Assembly: GCA_003168295.1 (NCBI GenBank)
Contig: PMST01000138.1
Coordinates: forward strand, 11,661 to 55,885
Source of the DNA: Actinomycetota bacterium
GTDB taxonomy: Bacteria; Actinomycetota; Actinomycetes; Streptosporangiales; Streptosporangiaceae
Length of the DNA: 44,225 nucleotides
Direction of reading: 5' to 3'
Shown: in pieces, positions 1 to 10,100 of the stretch
Numbering within the stretch: position 1 is the first letter of the stretch
Layout of the letters: every line of letters starts with the position of its first letter
The notes under the pieces: model-generated
Seen by the model: only the letters and a program-made list of their open reading frames with translations
What the model was told of the DNA's origin: nothing
The model's database searches: none
Translations under genes and position numbers: made by a program

Positions 1-107
1 GCCCAGTGGCCGCCCCGATCCGCGACCAGGGCGCGGCGCACCCGCTCCCATACCGGCTCGGAATCGATCAGCACGCCGTCCAAGTCGAACACGACCGCCT
101 CGATCAC
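1..107 (-). CDS. HAD-superfamily hydrolase, N-terminal fragment (runs off window)
   Basis: The minus strand from a GTG at 107 reads VIEAVVFDLDGVLIDSEPVW and continues in frame past the window edge. DxDGVLIDSEP is HAD motif I, with the nucleophilic Asp followed by the general acid Asp, as in the beta-phosphoglucomutase/phosphoglycolate phosphatase subgroup (family knowledge). It starts 76 bp after the stop of the FAD subunit gene and has the same orientation, so it may be the fourth gene of the oxidoreductase operon (inference). Only 35 residues are visible, so the substrate cannot be assigned. An in-frame start further upstream cannot be excluded, because no stop intervenes at once. Confidence 0.72.
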   Translation of the reverse strand, partial: MIEAVVFDLDGVLIDSEPVWERVRRALVADRGGHW

Positions 108-183
108 TGCGTGCCCCGCACGAAGCTGTTCACGCCCCGCGGGCGTGGCGGGGACCAGGGGCACGCATCAGGACCGTTCGGGA

Positions 184-1002
184 TCAAGATCTTGACTTTG
201 CCTCGGTGAGGGCGCGGGAGACCAGGACGCGGGCCAGGTGCTCGCGGTAGGCCCGGGTGGCGCGGATGTCGTCGGCAGCGTTGGTGCCCTCGGCGGCGCG
301 GGCGGCCGCCTCGGCGGGCGACGCGCCGGCGGCCAGCGCGGCTTCCACGCCGACGGCCCGCAGCGGAGTGCCGCCCATGTTGACCAGCGCGACGTGGCCG
401 TCGGTGACGGCGCAGCCGACGATGGCCCAGTCGATGGCCCGCTGGGTGAACTTACCGAACGCCCACGCCCCGGATGCGGGCTTGGGCACCTGGATCTCGG
501 TGAGCAGTTCGTCGGGCTCAAGCGCGGTCTCGAACAGGCCATGGAAGAACTCCCCGATCGGGATTTCCCTGCTCCCGTCGACGCCGCGCGCGACGATCGT
601 CGCGTTCAGCGCCAGCAGCACAGCGGGCAGGTCAGAGGCGGGGTCGGCGTGCGCGATGGAGCCGCCGATGGTCCCGCGGTGCCTGATCTGCGGGTCGCCG
701 ACCTGGCCGGCCGCGTGCGCAAGCAGCGGCACCTGGCCGCCGAGCAGTTCGGAGTGCTCGACGTCGTGGTGCCGGGTCAGCGCGCCGATGGCGACGTAGG
801 AGCCCCGGTCGGTGATGTAGGACAGGTCGCTCAGCCCGCCCAGGTCGATGATCACCTCGGGCGCGGCCAGCCGCAGCTTCATCAGCGGCAGCAGCGAGTG
901 CCCCCCGGCCAGGAACTTCGCGTCCTCGCCGTAGGAGGCGACGAGGTCAAGCGCCTCTTCGGCCGAGCCGGCCCGTTTGTAGCTGAACGTGGACGGGATC
1001 AC
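184..1002 (-). CDS. coxM: Molybdenum hydroxylase FAD-binding subunit (CoxM-like)
   Basis: This 272-aa protein belongs to the medium FAD subunit family of CO dehydrogenase/xanthine dehydrogenase enzymes. It passes electrons from the iron-sulfur subunit to FAD and on to the acceptor. Both FAD-pyrophosphate signatures are visible: [16 protein letters not shown] near residue 30 and [16 protein letters not shown] near residue 110. The GTG at 1002 ([13 protein letters not shown]) is chosen because this family begins almost exactly there. It overlaps the stop of the small-subunit gene by 4 bp (GTGA), which indicates translational coupling. The in-frame extension upstream is antisense to the small subunit's conserved C-terminus and was left out. 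It is the last subunit gene of an L-S-M transcription unit. The family is certain; the substrate (CO or another small molecule) is not. Confidence 0.9.
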   Translation of the reverse strand: MIPSTFSYKRAGSAEEALDLVASYGEDAKFLAGGHSLLPLMKLRLAAPEVIIDLGGLSDLSYITDRGSYVAIGALTRHHDVEHSELLGGQVPLLAHAAGQVGDPQIRHRGTIGGSIAHADPASDLPAVLLALNATIVARGVDGSREIPIGEFFHGLFETALEPDELLTEIQVPKPASGAWAFGKFTQRAIDWAIVGCAVTDGHVALVNMGGTPLRAVGVEAALAAGASPAEAAARAAEGTNAADDIRATRAYREHLARVLVSRALTEAKSRS

Positions 1003-1472
1003 GCTGGCACCTCCGCCGGCATCTCGGCGGCCGCCAGCGCGGCCCTGACGATGTTGTGGTAGCCGGTGCACCGGCACAGGTTGCCTTCCAGGCCGGTCCG
1101 CACCTGCTGCTCAGTGGGATGCGGGTTCTCCTTCAGCAGCGACACGATGGCCATCACCATGCCCGGCGTGCAGAACCCGCACTGCAGCCCGTGCTCCTCG
1201 TGGAACGCGCGCTGCACGGGGTGCATCTCGCCGCCGGCGGCCAGCCCTTCCACCGTGGTGATCTCGTGCCCGCTGGCCTGGGCGGCCAGTACGGTGCAGG
1301 ACTTGACCGACTCACCGTCGAGCAGCACCGTGCAGGCGCCGCAGGAGGTGGTGTCACAGCCCACGTTCGTCGCGGTGAGGTCGGCCACGTCGCGCAGGAA
1401 GTGCACGAGCAGCATGCGGTCCTCGACGTCCGCGGTGATGTCCTGGCCGTTGACCGTCAGGTCGACCTTCAC
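999..1472 (-). CDS. coxS: Molybdenum hydroxylase 2Fe-2S subunit (CoxS-like)
   Basis: This 157-aa small subunit carries two [2Fe-2S] clusters. The plant-type ferredoxin cluster is ligated by [16 protein letters not shown] plus a downstream Cys. The C-terminal cluster is ligated by CGFCTPGM and [12 protein letters not shown] chose the GTG at 1472 ([11 protein letters not shown]), the usual family N-terminus, because GAGGAG lies 6 nt upstream. An ATG at 1493 would add seven residues and overlap the end of coxL. The gene lies 10 bp after the large subunit and overlaps the FAD subunit by 4 bp, so the three are almost certainly co-transcribed. It relays electrons from the Mo site to FAD. Confidence 0.92.
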   Translation of the reverse strand: MKVDLTVNGQDITADVEDRMLLVHFLRDVADLTATNVGCDTTSCGACTVLLDGESVKSCTVLAAQASGHEITTVEGLAAGGEMHPVQRAFHEEHGLQCGFCTPGMVMAIVSLLKENPHPTEQQVRTGLEGNLCRCTGYHNIVRAALAAAEMPAEVPA

Positions 1473-1482
1473 GTCGTACTCC

Positions 1483-3789
1483 TCACTGAGCATTCGCCTT
1501 CGTGGCCTTGTTGATGGCCGTCCACACCCGCTGCGGGGTGGCCGGCATGTCGATGTGCCGGATGCCGAGGTGCGAGACGGCATCGATGACCGCGTTCTGG
1601 ATCGCCGGCGTCGCGCCGATCGTACCGGCCTCGCCGATGCCCTTGACGCCGAGCGGATTCACGGTCGTCGGCGTCTCGCTCGTCAGCAGCTCGTAGCTGG
1701 GCAGCTCCGCGGCGGTGATGGCCGCGTAATCCGCCAGCGTGGAGGTCAGCGGGTTGCCGTCCGCGTCGTACAGCACCTCTTCCAGCAGGGCCTGGGCGGC
1801 GCCCTGGGCGATGCCGCCATGCCGCTGGCCCTCGGCGAGCACCGGGTTGAGGACCGGGCCCGCGTCGTCGACGGTCACGTGCCGCAGCAGCGTGACCTTG
1901 CCGGTCTCGGTGTCCACCTCAACCACGGATACATGGGCTCCGAACGGGAAGGTGGGCACGTCCGCGGTGAAGCTCACGTCGGCGATGAGGCTGCCGCCGC
2001 TGGTGTGGCCCGCGACCTGGGCCCAGGACAGGGCCGTGTCGGGGTCGCCGCGCACCTGCCAGAGACCGGTCATGGTGTCGAGCACGACGTCAGCCTGGGC
2101 CGCCTCGAGCATGTCCGCGGCCTGGTGCCGCGCCTCGTCCTTGACCTCGGCCGCGGCCTTGTACACGGCCGAGCCGCCGAGCTGCAGCGAGCGGGAGGCG
2201 TAGGTGCCCACGCCGACCGGGATCAGGTCAGTGTCGCCGTGGATCACGGTGACCTGGTGCATCGGGATGCCCAGCTCCTCCTGCACGAGCATGGCCCAGG
2301 CGGTGTGGTGTCCCTGACCGTGCGGCGAGCTGCCGGTGTAGACGGTCGCGGTCCCGTCGTCCGATACCTCGAGCTTGGCGGTCTCCCCGGCGGCGCCATC
2401 GGCCGCGGTGATCTCCACGTAGGTGGAGACGCCGATGCCGAGCAGCCGGACGTCACCGCGGGCCCGCCTGCGTTCCTGCTCCTGGCGGAGCTCTTCGTAG
2501 TGGGCCCCGGTCAGCACCTTGTCCAGGGCCTCGGCGTACTGGCCGCTGTCGTACAGGGCACCGGTCTTGGTCTGGAACGGGAACTGGTCCGGGGCGATGA
2601 AGTTACGCCGCCGGACCTCGGCCGGATCCATGCCGATCTCGGCGGCGAACAGGTCGACCGCACGCTCGATGGTGGCCGCGGCCTCGGGCCGGCCGGCCCC
2701 GCGGTAAGCCGCGATCGGCGTCGCGTTGGTCACCACCACCCGGAACCCGGCCTGGACCTCCGGGATGTCGTACACCCCCTGGGCCATCAGGCAGGTCAGG
2801 CCGGGCAGGAACTTGCCCATCCGCCCGTAGGCGCCGCTGTCCTGGATGACGTCGATCCGGTAGGCCAGGATCTTGCCGTCATAGGTGCCGCCGATCTTGA
2901 TGTGGTGCAGCTGAGCCCGGCCCTGGGTCATGCCGACAAGGTTCTCGCTCCGGGTCTCGGCCCAGCGCAGCGCGCGCCCCGTTTTCCTGGCCGCCCAGGC
3001 CACGACGATCGCATCCCGGTCGATGCCGACCTTGGCCCCGAACCCGCCGCCGACGTCCGGCACGATCACCCGGATCTGGTCCGGGCTCATGCCCAGGGCG
3101 CCGCACAGGATCAGCCGGCAGAGCTGCGCGTTCTGGGAACTGTGCCAGACCGTCAGCTTGCCGCCGGAGAAGGCGGCCGCGGTCGCTCGGCCCTCCATCG
3201 GCAGGCAGGCCACCCGCTGGTTGACGATGTCCTGCTCGACGACGACGTCGCAGACATCGAACGGGGCGTTGTCGTCCGATACCGGGTTCGCGAAAGGGAT
3301 GTTGGTGCCGGCCGCGGGGAACAGCAGGGACTCGCCCACCAGAGCGGCCGCCGGGCCTACCACCGCGGGCAGCGTCTCGTAGTCCACGCTGACCAGGTCG
3401 GCGGCGTCCTCGCCCTGGTACCTACCATCGGTGATCACCACCGCGACCGGTTCGCCGACGAACCGGACCGTGTCGGTGGCTAGCAGCGGCTCGGACCACG
3501 GGCCGCCGAGCGGCATCGGTCCTTCGCCCACGCCGTCGCCGCTGTCCGGCGGCGGCGGCGCCAGGTCGTCCATGTCGCGGGCGGTGAGCACGGCGATGAC
3601 GCCGGGCTGCTGGCTGGCTTCGGCGATGTCGATGCCGGTGATGCGCCCGTGCGCCACCGGGCTCCGCACAAAGGTCACGCGCGCAGCTCCGTGCAGCTCG
3701 GGCGCCCGCAGGTCGTCGACGTAGACTCCGCCGCTGGTCAGCAGCCGCGGGTCCTCTGTCCGTATTACCCGGGTGCCCAGGATGCTCAT
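1483..3789 (-). CDS. coxL: Molybdenum hydroxylase large subunit, form II CO-dehydrogenase type (CoxL-like)
   Basis: This 768-aa protein is the molybdopterin-cytosine-dinucleotide catalytic subunit. It begins with the family signature [22 protein letters not shown], has a GGGFGAK loop in the Mo-cofactor region, and ends with a [10 protein letters not shown] segment that supplies the catalytic Glu. The active-site loop is AYRGAGR at residues 361-367. This is the form II signature; form I CO dehydrogenases have AYxCSFR, with the Cys that carries the copper (family knowledge). Form II enzymes may oxidise CO poorly or use another substrate. The ATG at 3789 has GGAGG about 10 nt upstream. The gene order L-S-M differs from the form I order M-S-L and the usual form II order S-L-M. 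No maturation genes (coxD/E/F/G) lie inside the window, but the operon continues leftwards. Confidence 0.9.
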   Translation of the reverse strand: MSILGTRVIRTEDPRLLTSGGVYVDDLRAPELHGAARVTFVRSPVAHGRITGIDIAEASQQPGVIAVLTARDMDDLAPPPPDSGDGVGEGPMPLGGPWSEPLLATDTVRFVGEPVAVVITDGRYQGEDAADLVSVDYETLPAVVGPAAALVGESLLFPAAGTNIPFANPVSDDNAPFDVCDVVVEQDIVNQRVACLPMEGRATAAAFSGGKLTVWHSSQNAQLCRLILCGALGMSPDQIRVIVPDVGGGFGAKVGIDRDAIVVAWAARKTGRALRWAETRSENLVGMTQGRAQLHHIKIGGTYDGKILAYRIDVIQDSGAYGRMGKFLPGLTCLMAQGVYDIPEVQAGFRVVVTNATPIAAYRGAGRPEAAATIERAVDLFAAEIGMDPAEVRRRNFIAPDQFPFQTKTGALYDSGQYAEALDKVLTGAHYEELRQEQERRRARGDVRLLGIGVSTYVEITAADGAAGETAKLEVSDDGTATVYTGSSPHGQGHHTAWAMLVQEELGIPMHQVTVIHGDTDLIPVGVGTYASRSLQLGGSAVYKAAAEVKDEARHQAADMLEAAQADVVLDTMTGLWQVRGDPDTALSWAQVAGHTSGGSLIADVSFTADVPTFPFGAHVSVVEVDTETGKVTLLRHVTVDDAGPVLNPVLAEGQRHGGIAQGAAQALLEEVLYDADGNPLTSTLADYAAITAAELPSYELLTSETPTTVNPLGVKGIGEAGTIGATPAIQNAVIDAVSHLGIRHIDMPATPQRVWTAINKATKANAQ

Positions 3790-4007
3790 GTAATTGTCAC
3801 CCTCCACAGCTGTCGGCCCGCAGGACCCCCCAGCGAACCTACACCTTGACGGGTCAGGTGAAGTCGTCGACGAAGCCGATCCGGCAAAGGCCCTTCCCGC
3901 ACATTATGACGGAACTCGCAGGTAGAACACCAAGACAGGCCGACCGGGAGTTAATCGGATCTAGTTTCGGTTAGATTGGTCTAGCCTGGAAATTAGGGCC
4001 AGTCGGC

Positions 4008-4032
4008 TAAACCATGGGTTAACGTTCAATTC
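4008..4032 (+). promoter_or_regulatory. Inverted repeat and -10-like box before the serine hydrolase gene
   Basis: AACC at 4010-4013 pairs with GGTT at 4017-4020. TAACGT at 4020-4025 ends 7 nt before the ATG at 4033. No Shine-Dalgarno sequence is present, so the transcript may be leaderless. The 243-bp gap to coxL is divergent and also holds TCTAGT- and TCTAGC-like motifs near 3960-3985. No clear coxL promoter was recognised there. Confidence 0.4.
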
Positions 4033-5436
4033 ATGCTGAATGCTGCTCATTGGGCCGCCCGCCTGAGCGAACTTGCTGCCCGAGCCCGTGTCTGCGGGGC
4101 CACGCTCGGGATCTGGTTCGACGGGCAGGAGGTGCTGGCCGCGTGCGGGGTGCTGAACTCCGCGACCCAGGTTCCCGTCACCCCAGACTCGCTCTTCCAG
4201 GTCGGATCCATCACCAAGATCTGGACCGCGACGATGATCATGCAGCTCATCGAGGAGGGCCTGCTGTCCCTCGACACCACCGTCGCCGATGCGCTGCCCG
4301 CCATCCGGCTGGGCACCTCCGATGTGGGCGGTCAGGTCACGGTCCAGCATCTGCTCACGCACACCAGCGGGATCGACGGCGATATCTTCACCGACACCGG
4401 CCGCGGCGACGAGTGCGTCCAGCGCTACGTCGAGGAGCTAGCCGCGGCCTCCTCCACGTTTCCCGTAGGTGCCGCGTACTCCTACTGCAACAGCGGTTTC
4501 GTCCTGCTCGGCCGGATCATCGAGGTGCTTGACGGCCAGTCGTGGGACGAATCGCTGCGCGATCGGCTGACTGGCCCGCTCGCCCTCACCCACACCGTCA
4601 CCCTGCCGGAGGAGGCGATTCTGCACCGCGCCGCGGTCGGACATGACGGCGCCGGCGTTCCGGTCCGTGTCTGGGGCCTGCCGCGCAGCATCGGCCCAGC
4701 CGGGTTGATCAGCGCCGCGGCCGGTGACCTGCTCACGTTCGCCCGGCTCCACCTCGCCGGCGGGGTCCTGCCGAACGGCAAGCGGATCCTCAGCGAGGCG
4801 TCCGTGTCGGCCATGCAGCAGCCGCGGGCCGCGATCCCGGACTTCGCCGTGCCGGACGCGGCCATCGGCCTGGGCTGGCGGCTTAGCTCCTGGGGTGGCC
4901 GGGCCATCTTCGGGCACGACGGCGACACCGTCGGCCAGTCCGCCTACCTGCGGATCGACCCGGAAGCGCGGCTGGCCGTCTGCCTGCTGACTAACGCCGG
5001 GGAGTCCGAGTCGCTCTTCCGAGAGCTGTTCGACGAGGTGTTTGGCTCTGTGGTGGGTGTCACCATGCCGGCCAGTCCCCTGCCAGCTCGCGCCGCGGGC
5101 TGGCCGGATCCGGTCGCGGGCCTCGCGACGGTCGCGGATGACCCGGAGAGGGACCTCGAGCGGCACGTCGGCCGCTACGAGCGCACGTCGCGGCGGTTCG
5201 ACGTGTCGATCCGGGACGGGCGGCTGCACATGGTCCTCACCATGACGGGGAAGCTGGCGGACCTCATCAACTACGAGCCAACCGAACTCATCCTGTATCC
5301 GGCCGACTCGTCCGGCAACCGGTTCGTGCTGCGATCACAGGAGGACGTACCGTGGATCCCGCTCAGCTTCGGCCACCTCCCTGACCGCACCCCCTACCTG
5401 TACCTCACCGGCCGGGTGACCCGACGGACGGGATGA
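4033..5436 (+). CDS. Class C beta-lactamase-related serine hydrolase
   Basis: This 467-aa protein belongs to the Beta-lactamase (PF00144) family, which includes esterases, D-aminopeptidases and penicillin-binding-like enzymes. The catalytic motifs are Ser59-Ile-Thr-Lys62 (SxxK), Tyr151-Cys-Asn153 (YxN) and His295-Asp-Gly297 (the HxG version of KTG). After the catalytic domain, at about residue 360, comes a C-terminal beta-rich domain (RHVGRYERTSRRFDV onwards) like the lipocalin-type tail of many family members. There is no signal peptide, so it is probably cytoplasmic and an esterase or peptidase rather than a resistance enzyme (inference). It is divergent from the oxidoreductase operon and convergent with the small gene at 5439, with a 2-bp gap. 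Confidence 0.85.
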   Translation: MLNAAHWAARLSELAARARVCGATLGIWFDGQEVLAACGVLNSATQVPVTPDSLFQVGSITKIWTATMIMQLIEEGLLSLDTTVADALPAIRLGTSDVGGQVTVQHLLTHTSGIDGDIFTDTGRGDECVQRYVEELAAASSTFPVGAAYSYCNSGFVLLGRIIEVLDGQSWDESLRDRLTGPLALTHTVTLPEEAILHRAAVGHDGAGVPVRVWGLPRSIGPAGLISAAAGDLLTFARLHLAGGVLPNGKRILSEASVSAMQQPRAAIPDFAVPDAAIGLGWRLSSWGGRAIFGHDGDTVGQSAYLRIDPEARLAVCLLTNAGESESLFRELFDEVFGSVVGVTMPASPLPARAAGWPDPVAGLATVADDPERDLERHVGRYERTSRRFDVSIRDGRLHMVLTMTGKLADLINYEPTELILYPADSSGNRFVLRSQEDVPWIPLSFGHLPDRTPYLYLTGRVTRRTG

Positions 5437-5438
5437 AG

Positions 5439-5669
5439 TCAGGCTCTGTCGGCCAGGCTCTCGTGGCGCCAGTTCTGGCCGAGTTCGTTGTCGTGGAGCC
5501 TGCGGAGCATGTGCGCGTAGTGGTCTAGCCGGTCGGCCGCGTTACGCATCTCGTTGAAATCATGGCCGTGATCACGGGCGGCCGTCTTCTCCTCGGCCCG
5601 CTTACGCACGATATGCAGTTCCTCCCGGCTCAGCTCCACGACCTTGGCGAGAGTCTCCTCGAGGTCCAA
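5439..5669 (-). CDS. Small alpha-helical, coiled-coil-like protein of unknown function
   Basis: This 76-aa protein is highly charged and predicted helical. It starts (TTG)DLEETLAKVVELSREELH and continues through VRKRAEEKTAARD and ADRLDHYAHMLRRLHDNELG. The TTG at 5669 is chosen because AGGAG lies 7 nt upstream. The open frame continues upstream, but with arginine- and proline-rich sequence that looks non-coding. No family was recognised. It has no membrane segment and no cysteines. It is divergent from the DUF779 gene. The start choice is the main uncertainty; the reading frame is supported by the good ribosome binding site and by helical periodicity. Confidence 0.6.
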   Translation of the reverse strand: MDLEETLAKVVELSREELHIVRKRAEEKTAARDHGHDFNEMRNAADRLDHYAHMLRRLHDNELGQNWRHESLADRA

Positions 5670-5839
5670 CGTGTTCTCCTCTCTGACCGATGCGATTCCA
5701 GTGGCCTTCTTGCGGCCGAGCCTACGGTACGGCGGTCCACCGCGCGGCGGGACCGGGGCCAGCGGCCAAGCTGAACTAGACCGGCCTCTGCTACCTCGTG
5801 TTACAGTCAAATTTGTGCCCCGCAGAGGCCAATTGTCGG

Positions 5840-6241
5840 ATGTGCGGAAGGCCCACGACGATCTTCTGGAGCAGGGGACAGCTGACCGAAGCGGCCGCGA
5901 ACCTGCTGCGGCAGCTCACCGGCCAGCACGGGCCGCTCATGTTCCATCAATCCGGCGGCTGCTGCGACGGATCGTCACCGATGTGCTTCCCCGACGGCGA
6001 GTTCCTGACCGGCGACTCCGACATCCTCCTGGGCAAGCTGGCGGTTCCCGGGCTTGACCAGCCCATCCCGTTCTGGATGTCGGTCTCGCAGTACGAGTAC
6101 TGGAAGCACACCCACCTGACGGTCGACGTCGTTCCCGGCCGGGGCAGCGGCTTCTCGGTCGAGGCACCGGAGGGAGTGCGCTTCCTGATCAGGTCGCGGC
6201 TGCTCACCGAGGCCGAGCTGGACCATTTTCAGCTGTCCTGA
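5840..6241 (+). CDS. DUF779 family protein
   Basis: This protein of about 133 aa has the DUF779 core HGPLMFHQSGGCCDGSSPMC followed by PDGEFLTGDSDILLG and the conserved HTHLTVDVVPGRGSGFSVE block. DUF779 proteins are small, Cys-containing and usually encoded next to acetaldehyde/aldehyde dehydrogenase genes (family knowledge); none is present here. The N-terminus is uncertain. The ATG at 5840 has AGAGG about 11 nt upstream. A TTG at 5813, 5 nt after a TACAGT box, and a GTG at 5798 are in the same frame and would add a Cys-rich segment (CPAEANCRMC). Homologues usually begin just before TEAAANLL. The core assignment is secure. Confidence 0.85.
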   Translation: MCGRPTTIFWSRGQLTEAAANLLRQLTGQHGPLMFHQSGGCCDGSSPMCFPDGEFLTGDSDILLGKLAVPGLDQPIPFWMSVSQYEYWKHTHLTVDVVPGRGSGFSVEAPEGVRFLIRSRLLTEAELDHFQLS

Positions 6242-6276
6242 CACCTACGCTGGTCACGGCAGGGGCGCCGGGTCAC

Positions 6277-6282
6277 TAGGGT
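6277..6282 (+). promoter_or_regulatory. TAGGGT -10-like box, probable leaderless start
   Basis: TAGGGT ends 6 nt before the GTG at 6289. There is no Shine-Dalgarno sequence between the preceding gene and this start. This spacing would put transcription initiation at or near the GTG. Confidence 0.45.
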
Positions 6283-6288
6283 GATTAG

Positions 6289-7146
6289 GTGAAACCGTTC
6301 CTGCTGCTGGCCATCCGGGCCGAGGATGCCGCCGCCGACAATGAGTACGCCTCGTTCCAGACCCTGGCCGGGCTGGCAGAGGGCGAGCTGCGCCGGATCC
6401 GGCTGGAGCAGCGCCCGCTCGGCGATATCGACCTGCGGGACTGGTCGGGGATCCTGCTCGGCGGCGGGCCTTTCAACTTCACCGACCCCGAAGACAGCAA
6501 GTCGCCGGTGCAACGGCGGGTCGAAGCCGATCTGCTGCGGCTGCTCGACGCAATCACCGCTGCGGACTTCCCGTTCCTTGGCGCCTGCTACGGCATCGGG
6601 GCGCTCGGCCGCCATCAGGGCGCGGTGCTCGGCCGGCGCTTCGCCGAGCCGGTCGGGGCCATCCAGGTCACCCTCACCGCAGCGGGCCAGCGGGACCCGC
6701 TGCTGGCACCGATGCCCGCCACATTCGACGCCTTCACCGGCCACAAGGAGGCGATCAGCCAGTTGCCCGGCCATGCCGTGCTGCTGGCCAGTTCGGCCGG
6801 ATGCCCGGTGCAGATGTTCCGGGTCGGCAGCTGCGTCTACGCCACTCAGTTTCACGCCGAGCTAGACGTGGCAGGCCTGTGCACCAGGACCGACGTCTAC
6901 AAGCACGCCGGGTACTTCGACCCCGGCCAGGCCGACGAGATCAAGGCGCAGGCGCGGCGCAGCAACGTCACCTGGCCGCCCGTCATCTTGCGCCAGTTCG
7001 TCCAGCGCTTCACGCGCAGCGGCCCGGAGGCTGAGCCCGGATCAGGACGGCCGCCCGCACCGGCCGTCAGCTCCCGGCGTCCCGGCTTATGTCGCGCCGC
7101 GTTGGCGTACCCCTCTCTCTTGCATGATGCAGGGCGCCAGCGGTAA
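6289..7146 (+). CDS. Class I glutamine amidotransferase-like protein
   Basis: This 285-aa protein has a GuaA/CobQ-like GATase fold. The nucleophile elbow is GACYGIG with Cys100, and the His189-Ala-Glu191 pair sits in QFHAE, so the Cys-His-Glu triad is intact. An oxyanion-type GGGPFNF lies near residue 58. Such stand-alone domains hydrolyse glutamine, gamma-glutamyl amides or related peptides. No synthetase domain is attached. The family normally ends near residue 245; the last 40 residues are Pro/Arg/Ala-rich and overlap the next start by 23 bp, so they may be an unconserved tail. The overlap suggests co-transcription with the SARP-type regulator. The substrate is unknown. Confidence 0.85.
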   Translation: MKPFLLLAIRAEDAAADNEYASFQTLAGLAEGELRRIRLEQRPLGDIDLRDWSGILLGGGPFNFTDPEDSKSPVQRRVEADLLRLLDAITAADFPFLGACYGIGALGRHQGAVLGRRFAEPVGAIQVTLTAAGQRDPLLAPMPATFDAFTGHKEAISQLPGHAVLLASSAGCPVQMFRVGSCVYATQFHAELDVAGLCTRTDVYKHAGYFDPGQADEIKAQARRSNVTWPPVILRQFVQRFTRSGPEAEPGSGRPPAPAVSSRRPGLCRAALAYPSLLHDAGRQR

Positions 7147-10100
7147 GAAAGGGCCCGTGGGGAAGTATGTTCCCCCTGGATCGGTCAGCGCTGCACCTAT
7201 TGAGCTGCGTCTCGCGGGCACGTTCAGGGTCATCCGGAACGGCACCGAGCTGACCGATGGAGAAATCGGCAGCCGGAAATCGCGGACGCTGCTGAAGCTG
7301 CTGGCCGTCGAACGCCCGGCCTTGGTGACGGTCGACCGCATCACCGACGTGCTGTGGCCGGGCGGACCCCCGGCCGCGCCCGGGCAGAACGTCGCGACGC
7401 TCGTCAGCAGGCTCCGCGCGGCGCTCGGGGCTGACCTCATCCACGGCGGCCGGTCGGGGTACCGGCTGGCCATCGGCCCGGGGATAACGGTCGACCTGGA
7501 TGCGGCGGCCGGTTTCTGCGGCCAGGCCGAGAGCAAGCTGGCGACCGCCCCCGCCGTGGCACTCGCCGCGGCCGAGCGTGCGGTCGAGCTGCTGGCCGCG
7601 GGCACCGCGCTGGCCGACGAACCGTACGCGGCGTGGGTCAATCCGGCCCGCGACGAGGTGCGCGAGTTGCTTCGCCGGCTTCGCCTGGTCGCCGCCGAGG
7701 CCGCGCTAGCGACCGGCGATCCGGGGCTGGCGGCCGGTTACGCCGCGGCGGCCATGGCGGCCGACCCGCTCGACGAGGCGGCCCACCGCTGGTACATGTC
7801 AGCCTCCGCGGCGGCCGGTGAGCAGGCCAAGGCGCTGGCCGCTTACGCTTTGCTCCGCCAGCGGCTCAGTGACGAGCTCGGCGCCGACCCGGCGCTGCCC
7901 ACCCGTGAGCTGCATCTGGCGATCCTGCGCGAGCAGAACCGCGGGCCGGCCGGGCCGGTGGCCGCAGGCCGGGACTGGAGGGCGCCGATGACGCTGACTG
8001 GCCGGGACGGTGAGATCGGGTCGCTGCGGGCGGCCTGGGGCCGGGCGGCGAGCGGACAGCCCGGTCTCGTCATGATCGTCGGTGAGGCCGGGATCGGGAA
8101 GACCGCGCTGGCTGAGTTCATCGCCGCCGAGGCCGCCGCCGATGGCGGGACGGTGCTGCGGACCCGCTGCTATGAGACAGAGCGGTCGCTGTTCCTGCAG
8201 CCGATCGTGGAGGCGATCACGCCCGTCGTGGCCACGACTCCGGCCAGCGTGCTGCGGGACCTGCTGGGCGAACACGCGACGGCGGCCGCGTCGCTGCTGC
8301 CCGAGGTCGCCGCCATCCTCGGGCCGCCGCCGCCCTGGCGGGGCAGCGTGGAGATAGAGCGGCGGCGCGCCTTCGAGGCGGTGCGGGCGTTCCTGCGCGG
8401 TCTGGCCGCGCGCAATCCCGTCCTGCTGCTCGTGGACGACCTGCAGTACGCCGGTCAGTCGACGACCGAGCTGCTGCACTTCCTCGGCCGCCAGGCGGCC
8501 GGATCCCGGCTGCTCATCGTGGTCACCGTCCGCGCCGAGAATGACGCGCAGATCGGTGCCGCGCTCGCCCCGGTGGCCAGCCGGGTCGAGGTCGGCCCGC
8601 TGGGTGCCGACACGGTGGGCCAGCTCGCCCGGGCGGCAGGCCACGGTGAGCTGGCCGGGCACATCCTGGAGCGAACCCGCGGGCACACGTTGTTCGTCGT
8701 GGAGGTGCTGCGGGCGCTGGCCAGCGGTGACGCGGGCGTGCCTGAGTCGCTGCGGACCGCCGTGCAGGCCCGCGTCCAGCGCACCGGGGCGGCCACCGAG
8801 GCCTTGCTCCGGGCGGCCGCGGTGCTCGGTGCCGCGCTTGACCCGCTCGTCCTCGGCGCCATGCTCGACCTGGGACCCGCGACCGCCCTGGAGGCGTGCG
8901 AGACCGCGATGGCCGCGCGGCTGCTGGTGGTCAGCGGTCGTGACTACGAGTTCGCCAACGATCTCATCCGCGAGGCGCTGTACGCCAGCACACCCGGACC
9001 GACCCGGCTCGCGTACCACCGGCGAGCGGCGGACCTGCTGACGGGCCAGCCAGAATCGCTGGCGCGGCACGCGGCGGCGGGCGGTGACTGGCTGCGGGCG
9101 GCGCGGGCCTGGCTGCGGGCCGCCGAGGATGCGATGGGCCGGTTCGCGGCGACCGACGCGGCCGCGCTCGCCACCCAGGCCCTGGAGGCGGCCGGGCGCA
9201 TCGGCAGCACGGAGGTGTCCGCGCGGGCCCTGGTCCTGCGGGGCCGAGCTTACGAGGCGGCGGACGCCGGGGCCGCCGCGTTCGCCGACCTCACCCGGGG
9301 CGCCGCCGACGCGCGCGCCGCCGGAGACCGGCGGCTGGAAATGCTCGCGCTGCGCGAGCTGGGCGGCGACGTCCCGGTCTCGCAGGGCCTGCCCATCAGC
9401 TACTGCGCGTCCCATCTGGAGAGCGGGCTGCGGATCGCGGAGTCACTCGGTGACCGGGCCAGCGAGGCCCGGATGCTCTCCCGTCTCGCCATCATCGCGG
9501 CCAACCGGCTGCGGCTGGACGCAGCGCTCGATTACGGCCTGCGCGCGGTGGCTGCGGGGCGGGCCGCCGCGGACGATCAGGCCCTGGCGGCGGGCCTGGA
9601 CGGGCTCAAGCTGGTCTACCTCAGCCTCGGTGATACCCGCGGCCTGGCCGCCGTGATCGCTGAACTAGACCCACTGCTGCGGCGCCTGGGTGACCTGTTC
9701 CGGTTGCAATGGGCGGGTTTCGAAGGCGGGTTCCTCTTCGTCGCCGCAGCGGACCTGGATCAGGCCGCCGCCGCCGCCGAGACCGCCATCGAGCTCAATC
9801 GCCAGGCCGGCTACGCACGCCATGCCGCCTGGTTCGTCGCGCACCTGGGCTGGCTCGCGCGGCTGCGCGGCCGCGAGGAGGAGGCGATAGCGCTGGGGCG
9901 GCGGGCGGTGGAGCTGACCGAACAGCACGAGCACACCTGGTGGCAGTCCTCGGCTCAGGCCATTCTTGGCGGCACCCTGCTCGCGGCCGGCGACCGGGCC
10001 GGGGCGATCGAGCTCTTCGAACACGCCCTGGCCGCGGCCCAGCACGCCGAGATGGAGGCTTACCTGCTGCGATCCGCCGCTCCGCTGGCCGCGGCCACCG

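Noticed and set aside
1066..3483. An 805-codon open frame on the plus strand opposite coxL and coxS
   Set aside because: It is antisense to two well-conserved subunits, has no recognisable domain, and is a GC-driven shadow frame.
4033..5436. Reading the serine hydrolase as an antibiotic-resistance beta-lactamase
   Set aside because: It has the SxxK, YxN and HxG motifs but no signal peptide and an added C-terminal domain, as in esterase or peptidase members of the family.
7799..9415. A 538-codon minus-strand open frame opposite the SARP gene
   Set aside because: Low-complexity Gly/Arg/Gln-rich translation without a ribosome binding site; a mirror of the SARP ATPase and TPR codons.
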